From: Paraspadella gotoi
Lineage: Eukaryota; Chaetognatha
DNA length: 64,000 nucleotides
Assembly (NCBI GenBank): GCA_051294375.1
Contig: CM119271.1
Span: 4,403,910-4,467,909 of the forward strand
Direction: 5' to 3'
The notes beneath the pieces are model-generated. The model worked only from the letters and a program-made list of their open reading frames with translations, had not been told where the DNA came from and searched no databases. The position numbers and the translations under genes were made by a program. Shown in pieces: positions 32,680-44,519 of the stretch (the stretch's first letter is position 1; every line of letters starts with the position of its first letter).

Positions 32680-35403
32680 GGTCGCAATACGTCTCGAGTT
32701 CATACACGCGTGGAGAAAAGAAAGAGGAAAAGGAAATAAATTAATAAAAGATAGGAAGACAAAAAGAAAAAGAGAAGTAAGAAAAGAACAAAGAAAAAAA
32801 AGAAAAGAAGAAAAAAAATATTAGATTAATTGTTTTGGACTCCAACGGAGAAGACGATGATCGAGATAATTTGTTGCATCGCGTGACGAGGTTCATAGCT
32901 AATTCTTTTCTCCTTGTGAATTGTGATAGTTATTATACAATTAGCAATGTTTTTAACTTTTTTTTGTTAGACTCCACTCCAGAAATCTCTGCCAAATCGG
33001 TCAGAAAATCTAAGACACAATGAAAAATAACGTGGCGTTACTGTCTCGTGCTGATTTTGTCCCTTTAAAATTGTTTCTGAGCCAAATTAATTGATTATTA
33101 CTTTTGGTAATATGTGCGATATACACTAGCTGGACATTACTGTGTCTGACCAAAACCCTTGACCATCAACAAAAAGCTAACTAGATCAAAAAATAGTAAA
33201 AAATATGAAGCAATATAGCTCGAAACGCTTACAAAATTTTAGACCATTGCTTTTATAAATGCAAAAAAAATATTAATATTATTTAAACAAAACTTAACAA
33301 TAAACTTAATAGTTAACCGAGACCAAGATGAATATTTTTGACCCATCATTTCCTCAATTTATATGAATCATATGTTTGTAATTAGTCAATTAATCTAAAT
33401 AACAATATGACAAATTCATTTTCAATTTTTTTATGAATGGGAAGTTTTCTCTGGCTTACTCCCCTTGTGTCTAATGATTTAATATTTTAGAGGTATTTCC
33501 AAAAACCTTATATAATTACTATATTTTTCACTTTTTTCAATTCTATCAAACAAAAACAACATCATAAAAACATTTTAAATTAATAAAAAATATTGATTGA
33601 ATGATTTTGGAAAAAAATATTTTTAAACTTGAGAATAATGGATTTCGAGTTAAGATAAAAATTTTGCAATTTCTAAAAAATCATTCAGCCTCTAGCCTTT
33701 TAATTTTTTCTAGAGGCTGATTTTTTGATTTTTTGATATTTGATTTTCTATGCAAAAACCATTATTCTCAAGGAGCATAGGTCGGAGGAATTTTTTTCCA
33801 GCAATTTGAAAAAATTTCAACTTTTTTAATTAGGCTTTTTTTGGGGAAATAAATAAATCAATTATTATACGATGGGTACATCTGAAAGTGTATGTCTCTA
33901 AATGACAAAAAATTTTCTTCAAGTTTTTTTTTAAATTTAAGTATTGTATCAATAGAAATAAGTGAGGTACTCCCGCTTTGCCAAAATTTTTATTTAACAA
34001 AGATTTGTACTGCGTAATTTTAAAAAAATTATTTTTTTAAATAACTTTTGAAAGAAAGGAGCGAACAAGATGGGTGTGGTATCAAATTAAAGCCCTAATC
34101 ATGGGACACCTTTCTAAAAGAGTTTTTATTAAATTAAATCCATAAATCTTTACACAGCTTTTGTTTAAATCAGAGTTAAAAGTATAACAGTATTTTGCTT
34201 TAAAAATTTCAATGAAGCATATGAATTTTTTTATTTTTCTTTTGTAATTTGAAAAAGGAAAGACTGAATTACATTTTGATTATTAATTAAATTTTCTTTA
34301 TTCCATAAAACTACTTATATTTTTTAAGTTAAAGTAAAAAACAAGCAAAATTTATGTTTTAGCTTAGTAAAATGTCTTTTTAAATATCAAAAATGATAAA
34401 TACAAAAATGTTTTCAGCTTGATATAAACAGTCTGGACATCTACCTTCTTGTCTGTGTGAAAAAAAATATGGAATTTTTTCATTATCTTTAACTGCAAAC
34501 TAAAAGCTTGACACACTGCTTGTTTATCATAATAAAGTTTTTAAAAAATTATATAACTGGCAATATATTTGACAAAGCAAGACATCATTGTGTTAAATTG
34601 TATTGATAATTTTCTTTTAAATATAGCAAGGAATTTAATTCTATTATTTATCATCCATTTTAATTAAGAAAAAATATTTTCTCATAATAGCCCATTAGAA
34701 AGGTTCATTGAGCTGACTTAATGATTGAATTTTTTAGATATCTTTACTGCCCCATCACAAGATATAAAAGGTCATGGTTATCATGGCAGTAAGTCCAGAT
34801 TATCTGTACCCTTTATACAACCTGCATTCTGGAATTTTCTTTTTTCCCTTTCAAATGTATTAAATAAAAAAAATTATTTGAGAGAACAATCGCGTGGAGG
34901 ATGCCATTGGTAAGCCTTAGTTACTCTACTTCCCGATCGAATTTTTAAATGAGGTTTTTTTTCCATCTATTTGAGACATAACACTAACTATTGGTACTAT
35001 TATTTTTTTTTTATTTTTTTCTATTACAATTCTAGGAATAAATATGAATAAATAACTTTTTAAAAAAATTTATTATCTTTCACCCTATATTCGTCATATC
35101 TAAAAAACAAAAAAAGATTTTGCATTGATATTTTGGATATCGGACTATAACGTTTCGAAAAATAAAAAGAAATATAATAATATTGAACAGTGAATTTTTT
35201 TTATGCACGGAACAGTAACGTTACGGGCCATTTTTCATTGTGTCCTAACAAAATTCAAATGGAGAAAACTCGCCACCCTCTTTAAAGTTATTAGACAAAA
35301 AAGCCAAATATAACTGAACAGAATACGAAAAAATATAAGAAACAAGGAAAAAAAAGGAAAGATCACTAAACTTCGTCTTTCTTGACGCCGAATCGAATGA
35401 GGA

Positions 35404-35472
<69 letters not shown>

Positions 35473-36390
35473 GCAGAGAGAGAAAAGAGAGTAGCACTAA
35501 CGAGACTTCATCATTTTTTTTTCCTTCTATTTTTCCCCATTGGTTTCATTCTCAACATCTTTAATACTCATTGACTTTATTATTTATTATTTTTTTCACT
35601 GACATTTAATGCCGTTTCCTTTCCCGGTCAATATCTCTCTCTCTCTCTCTCTTCTCTGTCTCTCTCTCTCTCTCTCTCTCTCCTCTCCCTCTCTCCCTCC
35701 CTCCTCTCTCTCCCCTTCCCCTTGCCGTCTTCATTTTTCTCGCTTTGTCCTCCATCCGTCGTCATTGTTTCTTCCATTTTTCTTGTTGCTTCCGCCGCCT
35801 CCAAGCGGCGTTGATGCAGGACTTCCTTCCTCGGGAGCAAGAGAAACCTCGGTCGTTGCATTCATTGTTATATAGGGAGAAGAAAATGTTTTTTTTATTT
35901 TTTGTTTATTTTAAACAATGTTTAAAACAGACGAAAGCCTCATAAACAACACAGTACCTTCATCGATCAAAATCCGAAAATGACCGTCCAAGGACGACGA
36001 CGACGACGACGACGACGACAACAACAAGACGACATCCGATAACGAAGACCAACGAGCCAAAAGGTCTTTGTCTCTTTTTCTTGCAGTTTTAGCTCCGACG
36101 TCGCAATGGGACGAAGCGACGATGAACGAGACGCCATTTCCGCGAGACCGACGGCAGAAGAAGCAGGTGGCAATGAGCAGGTGGCAATTAGCAGGTGGTA
36201 ATTGGTACTCGTGATTCGGAGAAGGACGACCGGGACAGCAGGACAGATGGCGGCTGGACATTTGCAGACTGCAGAGACCATATGGAACTGTTCGTGAACT
36301 GGATGCTTACGGCTGCAAACAAAATATTTATAAGTAATTATGCTTTTGAAGAAACGATGAGAGAGAGATGAGAGAGAGAGAAGAGAGAGA

Positions 36391-36440
<50 letters not shown>

Positions 36441-36465
36441 NNNNNNNNNNNNNNNNNNNNNNNNN
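36441..36465. other. False 25-N gap inside a GA tract (unit C)
   Basis: The flanks (GAGAGAAAGA and GAGAGAGAGAATTTAC) are joined in unit A near 21650. The gap therefore marks a microsatellite join and no sizeable missing sequence. Confidence 0.75.
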
Positions 36466-38222
36466 GAGAGAGAGAATTTACAAAACGCAGAAAAGATAAA
36501 AATTCTAAGACTAAAAAACTTGAAAAAAAAAACCTCAAAACTCAAATGAGGAAAAAAGTTTGTTTTCGTGAAGAAGAAAAAAAAAACAAATCGTGAAAAG
36601 AAACGAAGCGAAAAACAGGAGAAACAAAACCCGATGGTAAAAAATGTTCTGGCGTCGGCTTCTCTCCGGTGTTTGTTTGCGAATTTGTCGGTTTGTAAGA
36701 TGTTTCGTATGTTTGAACGTTCGTTTGTTCTTATGTCTGTTTGTTCGTTGATTTCTAAAGGTTTTTTTTTCTTCTTCGTTTGACGGTTTTCATTTATTTA
36801 ACGAGTTCAGTCACATCTTGAGCAGAAAGGGAAAGAGAGGGAAGGACAGACGGATGGACTGACAGAGGGAGAGACGGACCGATAGAGAAAAGAGAGAAAG
36901 GAGAGACAAGCAGTCGGTCTCGAAGAAAAAAAAATGGTGAACGGAAAAAAAAAATTTTTTGAAGAAAAAAAAGAAAATAAACAAGAAAGAAAAAGAGAGA
37001 AAAAGAAAGAAAAAAAAAAGTTTAAAGAGGAAGGGGATCTCTCTCGTCGTTGTTATCGTCGTCATCGTCATTTTCGTCTTCAGTTTACCTCGTTATCGTT
37101 TCCCCCAATTTTTGCGTCTTCGTCGTCAAGGCGACGGTTATCCACACAATCGATCGCGTATACGTCTGTCTCGTCGTCGGTCTTCATCGTCGTCTTTGTC
37201 GTCGTCATTTTTGTCACATGATTTTGTCGTCGTCATTTTTGTCACATGATTTTGTCGTCGTCTTCTTCTATATCAACGTAATTGACTCCAATAATCTTCG
37301 ATACAATAATCCGTCAGCTTCTTTGCCTCCCATTTTTCCGCCTCGTGAACGACTAATTAGAGAGAAAGAGAGATAATACAAATAAATGAACAACACGAAA
37401 ACTGAAACCTAAAAACGTATATATATTCCCCGATCTAAAACTTAAATACTTATACAATTTAAACATTCTTTGAGTTTGAAATTTTTATACCACTTCATTG
37501 ATAGGGAAGCCAGTTACTTAAACCACCAAAGCCTCTCCAAAGTCCGGGGCAAGATAGCTTATTTATTAAATGAATAATTTGTATATTGGTTGTACCAATT
37601 TCATAACAAGGAGCTTCGAGATGAAAGCTTAAAACGAATATGTGAAGAACGACAGTAACCAACTGTCGCCGGGCGACAAAAAAAAAAAAACCTTGTGCCT
37701 TCTGCTTTTAATCATTGACTCGGATCGATATCTGGACAAGAGGGAGATGCAGTCGAGTTCATTAACATCCGAACTCTTTCAACGGCGTCGGGAAATTCAT
37801 CATCAAAGACAATCGCTATGATCCGTTTTGTCCAGAGTACGAAAAACGCGCCTCGATGGACTTCCGGAAACAATCACTTGATTAAACTGTAAAATGAACA
37901 AAAAATGTTTAATATTTTTTTCTCTAAAAATAGTTCAATTCCAATTCGACATTAATAATAATAATTAATAGTTAATAATAATAAACACGATTTGACATTA
38001 AGATACACGCATATACAAATGTACATGGGACGAATGCGTTATCAAACTAGGACGGAAATAAATCTAAACAAGAAAAAAATTCAAGAAAAATAATACCTCC
38101 GGGTTGCATCGAAAACGACAAATTGTATAAATTTGGAAAAAAAACATAAAATTTTTACTTAAATTTTTACTTAAATAGCAAAACCCTCAGAAAGGAAAAT
38201 GTTACAAAACCCTTTTTGGGAT

Positions 38223-38397
38223 AATTTTACTTTCGCCGACACGAGTTAGGGAGGGGTTAGGGTTAAGGATGGGTTAGGGTTAAATGGGTTTAGGGTTAGG
38301 GTAATTAGGTAATATTTTTTTTAATTTTTTTTTAAAATAAGTATTTTTAAATGGTTTTTCAAAATACCCCAAAACCGCGGTCGGCGAAAGTAAAATT
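38223..38397 (+). mobile_element. MITE-like element, type 1 (unit C)
   Basis: This is the partner of 23391-23562. The 18-bp terminal inverted repeats are perfect and the interior TTAGGG-like stretch is retained. It is duplicated along with the unit and is not an independent insertion. Confidence 0.65.
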
Positions 38398-38668
38398 TAG
38401 CCACTTTGGGATCTGACTTTGTGGATTTTTGTAGAGAAAAATATCGAGTTGTTTTCGGTTTAAAGATAAGACATGTCATGATCGAAATCATTCAAAAACG
38501 AGGGAAGGTAAAAAGACAAAACAATGGTAAGTAAGAAATAACGGAAAACGTTAAACAATAAAAAAGGTAAGGTTGATTTAAGGTCAGGAACCTGACCTTG
38601 GTAAAATTACAGTTTCCTTGTCGTGCTTGTTGTCGTTGTTGTTGTTGTTGTCGCCGCACCACTGGCTT

Positions 38669-38852
38669 AATTTTACTTTCGCCGACCGGTATTAGGGGCG
38701 GTTTAGGATTAAAGGTGGTTTAGGGGTGGTTATAGGTTAGGGTTAAGAGGGTTTAGGGTTAGTGGTAATTAAGTAATAATTTTTTTTTTAAATAAATATT
38801 TTTAAGTGGTTTTTCAAAAGACGCCAAAACCCCGGTAGGCGAAAGTAAAATT
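38669..38852 (+). mobile_element. MITE-like element, type 2 (unit C)
   Basis: This is the partner of 23834-24017, with the same terminal repeats and orientation. It is preceded by a (GTT)n run and a GTCGCCG motif, as in A. Confidence 0.65.
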
Positions 38853-39602
38853 TTTCCCATTTTTTATTAAATGTATTTACTAACATTGACATTTTTAAAT
38901 ATTTTATGTATCAAAATAATATTTTTAAAACGCCAGGCAATTATAATTTAAAAGGAAAAAAAAAACGCACGAATTCAAAAGTTATTTTAAATATGACGTG
39001 TCGTCTATTAGTTTCCAACCGCTAAATAATCGTAGTACACGATCCTGAATCGTTTCGCTCTTTTTTCCTCTTTTCAACTTTTCTTCTTTTTTCGTCTCTT
39101 TTTTTTTATTTCTTTTTTCCTCTTTCATCATCTTCCTTCCGATTCCGACTGTCACTCTCTTTATTGTCCCGATTCGCTCTCTTGGCCTCGCACACTCTCC
39201 CCCTCACCCCCACCACCCATCCTCTCCACCCCCCCCCCCCAGCACCTCCCCCCCACTCCAACCCTCTCCCAGCCCCTTATTACCTTCCGTTCGTGCAAAC
39301 GTCATATTCTCTGCAAGCGCCTTGCATATATTTCTCAAACGACCTTCTCTACTCACATTTTCTGCTTAATATTAACAAAATGAGACTCCCCCACTCTTGT
39401 TTTGCGCGGGTTTCTTGAATTTATCCTTCTCACTTTTCCTCACTTTTTCTCACTTTTTTCTGACTCGCCCAAATCCTCGAGCACCCAGGGCGTCCGAAAC
39501 ACGGAAACAAGGAAACGCGATAAATCTTCTCCTGGCTTCTCGTAATCTTTTCTCGCGTTTTCGTGTCCTCGTTTTCCTGTTTTGTTTTTTATCTTTATCC
39601 TT

Positions 39603-39641
<39 letters not shown>

Positions 39642-40034
39642 TTCTTACTCGTCTTCATCAGTTTTGATTTTTAGTCGCGCCGCGCGTACTCTCGGAGCAA
39701 CTCTATAACAGCGGTAGCCGACCAAATTTAAATTTTAATGGGAACAGCATTAAACGAATCCATTATTGGTTTGTGTAGACAACTTTTTATAAGCTATCTG
39801 AATCTGCTTTTAAAAATACATAATTTTTAAACAAATTTTTACATTTCCTATCTATAAATAAATATTAAAAAATTAAATGCTAGTGCTTCTAGCCATTTTA
39901 AAAAAATTTGGTCTATTGAAACTTGAAAGTTTTCTCAGAAATGTTTGAAGTTTCATTTGGGAAGGTTCCCAAATCAATCTTCTGATCCACCCCATTGACA
40001 AAGTTTCTCCCTACTATAAGTCACTTCTCGGTTG

Positions 40035-40310
40035 ATCTGTCGCTCGGTCGGTCGGTCTGTCTGTCTATCGGTCTGTCTGTCCCACTTATGTTAAAAATGC
40101 TCAGAACTCGCCTATAGTTGGTTGTTCATTTGTTCAGACAGGAAAAAACCTCAAATCTAAGTGACTGTTAGCGCCGCCTTCAGGAAATCCTAAAACTATA
40201 AAGAATAAAAGACCGAATTTTGATGCAGTGCGTGTCAGAAATGCACGGGCTAAGAAAGTCACTGCGGCGCAACACATTGGATGGACCGATCTTGTTTCTT
40301 CCTTTCATCG
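40035..40310 (+). repeat. Dispersed repeat, copy 3 (unit C)
   Basis: This is equivalent to 25157-25405 but keeps the GCGGCGCAACACATTGG segment shared with the diverged copy at 12741-12988. It is therefore the more complete form. Confidence 0.8.
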
Positions 40311-40525
40311 CATTACGTGACTTTTTTCAGTTTTCTTATTTTTATCTATGTTTTGTTAGACTTTGTTTTTATGCCTCCATCTTTATTTTCGACTTTTTCT
40401 CTCTCTCGAACTTTTGCCTCACTTTTTTCCTTTTTCATTCTTCTCTTCTCCTTTATCTTTCCTTTTCTATCCCTTCTTTTTTCCTTCCTCTTCTCTTTTT
40501 CCTCCTCCTCCTCTTCTTCCTCCTC

Positions 40526-40960
40526 TGTCAGAGAGTTTGCTCGCTCTGCCGGGAGTCCCTCCGTCTTCCGCCCCGTCGCGCCACTACTTGGAGTAGCAGG
40601 AAGCTGACGTCTGTCCACAGCGTCGTCCACTTCGTAAGACCGCAAGTCCGAAAGGCCTGTGGCCCAGTTCATAGCCACCGCAAGTCCAGTCTTGTGGCTT
40701 CGTTGTGGGCTCTTATCCCTCTGACTAAAGTATCTGAAAAAAAGGTGACGTAGGTGACGTGACTGGTGACGTGGCTACTTGCTGACTACCGTCGTAAAAA
40801 GGCCGTTTGTGGACGGGTAGGAAGCCTATGGTCTACATATTTGGCCTACTAGTATTTGAACTGGAAGAGAAAAGTAGAGGGAAAGTAAGCAAAAAGCGAA
40901 CTCTATCAGAGCTATGAAGAAACTATAAAAAAGCAAAAGAGCAACGACAATATCTCTACA
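40526..40960 (+). mobile_element. Probable solo LTR inserted in unit C
   Basis: This 435-bp block is absent from the matching position in unit A, where the flanking C/T-rich sequence is continuous. It begins TGTCAGAGAG and ends ATCTCTACA, the TG...CA ends expected of an LTR. It has a possible TATA-like ACTATAAAAA near 40922 and a cluster of three TGACGT motifs at about 40745-40774. A target-site duplication cannot be judged because the flanks are CTC repeats. There is no coding capacity. It is unrelated in sequence to the LTRs at 6.5 and 11.2 kb. Assignment to Ty3/Gypsy or another group is not possible from the LTR alone. Confidence 0.6.
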
Positions 40961-41022
40961 TTCTCCTCCTCCTCCTCTCGTCTTCACTCCACCGAGATTG
41001 CAACATCGTTTCTCAGAGCTGA

Positions 41023-41848
41023 TATTGTCTTTCCCTAAGGGAAAACAAAATACTACAAAAAAAAAATAGCCAAAAAAATAAATAAATAACTAAAATAAAC
41101 TCCACCCAATTCTGGTGAGGAATAAAAACATAAAGCTCCTTTTTTCCGGCAAAACGGGTAAAAAAGAGCAAAAAAAANNNNNNNNNNNNNNNNNNNNNNN
41201 NNNNNNNNNNNNNNNNNNNNNNNNNNNNNNGCGCGGATTCAGAGAAAAGTGTGTCTCTGCTGTGTAAAGTAGACACGTATGAAATTGGTACAAGTACAAG
41301 TACAACCAATATAAAACTGACATAACAGGTCCCTGCAAGCTTTCAATCAAGACTCTCTCACAGTCTCGTTTATTCACTCCCATTTTCTAAGTTTTTTGTT
41401 TACCTTTTTTTATGTTGTATTTTGTAAAATAAGGATTAAATCCAGATGTTAATCTAATCAGACCGCAGGATATGGACTTGGACGGCAGCAACGGCACACT
41501 GATAGTGATTGCAATTTCCTTGGGAAATTCCTTTCTTTTTTCTTCATCCAGATGCGGTGAAGGACAAGGAATCTCAGAACATTGGGGAAAAACATATACA
41601 AAAACAGAAGAGTCAATTTAGTACTAAATGTTTAATAGTTAAAGGTTCTAATATTCTATTTTTCGCTTTCTTTATTTTTAAAATTTTGAATACTTTCTCA
41701 TTCATTTTATTGGCTGTTGGTATTTATTTTTGTTTGATACTAGTTTAATATTGTATTCTATTCTATGCTAAAAATTTGATATTTTTAATAAAAAACACTA
41801 AAATCAAAATGTTTCCTGTTCTGCGTTGGGGGTCACGATTGAAATCTG
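41023..41848. other. No gene seen; contains a 53-N gap at 41178-41230
   Basis: This is mixed to AT-rich sequence after unit C. The stretch from 41474 (an ATG followed by GACTTGGACGG) is open for a short distance but shows no domain. There are no repeats shared with the rest of the window that I could see. Confidence 0.5.
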
Positions 41849-41884
<36 letters not shown>

Positions 41885-42046
41885 NNNNNNNNNNNNNNNN
41901 NNNNNNNNNNNNNNNNNNNNNNNNNNNNNNNNNNNNNNNNNNNNNNNNNNNNNNNNNNNNNNNNNNNNNNNNNNNNNNNNNNNNNNNNNNNNNNNNNNNN
42001 NNNNNNNNNNNNNNNNNNNNNNNNNNNCTCTCTCTCTCTCTCTCTC
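41849..42046. repeat. GA tract, 143-N gap, CT tract
   Basis: The left flank of the gap (41849-41884) is (GA)n, while the right flank (42028-42046) is (CT)n. The strand switch means this cannot be a simple unresolved GA run. Either two opposite microsatellites or an inverted join lies in the gap (41885-42027). Confidence 0.85.
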
Positions 42047-42059
42047 CGCTAATGAAAGC

Positions 42060-43090
42060 AGACAAAGGAGAACCGGAGGGGATTTTTTTCTCTTCTCCTT
42101 TCTCCTAATGTAGAAACGCACCTTTTGGCTTCAGAGAGAAAATCTAATTTGGAGAAACGGAGGCTTTTTACATTCGATTCTGGCCGATGCTCTTTTTTTT
42201 TTATGTCGCTGTCGGAAAGTTGCGACGGTGGCGACAATTTTTTAGGCGGGAAGAATTTACTACTGGTTTTTGTTTTGTTTTTTTTTTTGCTGTTTTTTTT
42301 CACGTTTTATTATGAAAGAGATAAAGAGATAAAAAGAGAAAGAGAGAAAGAGAGAATGAGAGAGAGAGTGTATAATTCTCTTCTCAACTTTTTTAGTCAG
42401 GGTCAAAAGAGCCAAGGTTGACATCGACACTCGGTCGGCCGTCGTAATATTGCTAACCAAATCGCCGAAGTAACTTCCTATTATTGCCAACGACGTGTCG
42501 CCTAGAAAAGTATTTTTATGTCAACAAAGTAACTCGAAAAAACTTTTCAAAACGAAAGACGACACAGTCTTACCAGATCTGTCACTCGATTGACTTTCAG
42601 TTTGAGAACAAAACTAAAAATAACTTTTAATATCTGTTAGGCCCGATGGAATTAAAAAATCTTAATGTCGCATTTCGTCCCTTGCAACGTTGTGATTTAG
42701 TTTATCACACTTGACATACTGTTAAACTGCGCCTTCAATGAACCACGAACGTCATCGAAAAACCCATAGCGCTCAAACGAGTTGCCGTTTGCGATCCTTT
42801 TAAAACGTTAGACAAAATGTAAAAGACTTATGGTTACTCTTATTTCCGTCACTCCTTTTGAAACGCCACCTCTCTCCACTCCACTCGCCCGCTCCCCTCC
42901 ATGTGCAACAACGTCTTGTCGGTCTTCAACGACGGCGACGCCATCAACGGACCTTGTTAGCGAAGGAATTAGTTCTTTTGTTCTTGCGATTCGTTCTCCC
43001 GCCTCTTTTTTTTAAATTGCTAGGCGTCGACCGTTTATTTTTATTTCTTACGGAGAGAGAAAGAGAAAGACGCCGGGGGTTCTTCATTTA
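42060..43090. other. No gene seen; mixed sequence
   Basis: There is a short GA-rich stretch at 42318-42370 and otherwise unremarkable sequence. From 42830 to 43015 the plus strand is open and Thr/Ser/Pro-rich with no recognisable motif. I do not call a gene. Confidence 0.5.
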
Positions 43091-43091
43091 T

Positions 43092-43295
43092 CTCTCTCTC
43101 TCTCTCTNNNNNNNNNNNNNNNNNNNNNNNNNNNNNNNNNNNNNNNNNNNNNNNNNNNNNNNNNNNNNNNNNNNNNNNNNNNNNNNNNNNNNNNNNNNNN
43201 NNNNNNNNNNNNNNNNNNNNNNNNNNNNNNNNNNNNNNNNNNNNNNNNNNNNNNNNNNNNNNNNNNNNNNNNNNNNNNNNNNNNNNNNNNNNNNN

Positions 43296-43327
<32 letters not shown>
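43092..43327. repeat. (TC)n microsatellite interrupted by a 188-N gap
   Basis: Both flanks of the gap (43108-43295) are TC in the same phase and strand, consistent with one long unresolved TC repeat. The repeat is followed by TTTGTCCATCCGCGG unique sequence. Confidence 0.88.
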
Positions 43328-43331
<4 letters not shown>

Positions 43332-44099
43332 TCCATCCGCGGTCTCATTAATCTGAATTCTCGTAATGCTCTTTCTTATTAGCGGGGGTTTTTCCCTTCA
43401 ATATGACGCAGTCAATGACCGGAATTTACTTTTTGAATATGAATTCTTTTGTTAACCGCAGAATTGGTTTTCTCTGCATAAGAAAAGTAGTTATATCAAA
43501 TTTCAATTTGTTAGAATATGTATTCTGTGAAAGCCTGTAATTGTATATTATGTATTGAAGTATTTGATATATCCCATTGACACAGTTTATTGAAAAACTA
43601 TACGGCTTCATCGATAGGGAAGCCATATTAAACTAGACTGTGAGAGTTAGAAAACTAACTTACTTTTCCGTCAGATCAGGCCCTTTGTATTTACATTTTC
43701 CATCCGTTTTTTTTTTTTTTCTTAAAACGAGGCTCGAGTTCTCCTTCTCTTCCCCCTCCCCTTCGTCCATCGCTACCTTCTCCTCATCCCTTCCCCAGGC
43801 GCCAAAAATCTTAAAACTCGTTGCCAACAAATGATGAAAAAACGGATTTACCTTTTTTTCTTCTTTCTGCGAACCGAGAAAAGAGCGGGAAAAAAAAAGT
43901 GGGCGTCTGCTTCGATTTATCAATATCCGCCACGCCCCCTTTTTTTCTCTGGGTGTGTCGGTCTCTCTCTTTCTCTTTTCCCTTGTGCATGTGGGTTTTG
44001 AAGAGGATAGTTTTTGATAACTAATTCTTCGAAGGATGATAGGTGTATTTGGAGTTTTATAGTGTTTATATTTTAATCTTCTGTTTTTTCACGGTACTG

Positions 44100-44374
44100 T
44101 CCGGACTCAGATACTCTCTCTTCTGCTTCTCTCTCTCTCTCGTAACTCTTCTCTCTCGTCTCTCTCTCTCTCTCCTCTCTCTTCTTCTTTTTGAGAAATG
44201 AGGCTAATGGAAACATTTGGAACTGTCGGTGCCATCAAAAACCTGGATTCTTTCACATGAAATGCATCTGAGTTTTCAAAGAATGGTTTTCCAATGCCTT
44301 TTTACGTTCGAGGTTTTTAGCTTGGGTGAAGAGAGGGAATAGCATCATGGGTGGGCAGACAGGGGGAAGGGAGG

Positions 44375-44405
<31 letters not shown>

Positions 44406-44470
44406 CAGAGAGAGAGAGAGAGAGAGAGATGAGAGGAGAGAGAGAGGAGGAGAGAGAGAGAAAAGAGAAA
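44100..44470. repeat. CT-rich tract followed by GA-rich tract
   Basis: CT-rich sequence at about 44113-44190 and GA-rich sequence at about 44372-44465 are separated by about 180 bases. This repeats the opposite-sense pairing seen at 20520-20920. Open frames across both are low-complexity Ser/Leu or Arg/Glu. Confidence 0.8.
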
Positions 44471-44519
44471 ATAAATACTGAAAGGAAGTACAGAAAACAG
44501 ACGCGCTATAGTCCCAGGC

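Larger units (their letters stand above)
31097..41022 (+). repeat. Unit C: second full copy of the duplicated unit
   Basis: This starts at the same CAGTTCTCAC motif as A and B, directly against the end of B. It ends at an ACATCGTTTCTCAG segment equivalent to the end of A. It differs from A by scattered short indels, a false gap at 36441-36465, a 435-bp insertion (40526-40960), a small inverted-sequence replacement near 33676, and about 60 extra bases at 39915-39980. As in A, no conserved open frame is seen. Confidence 0.92.
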
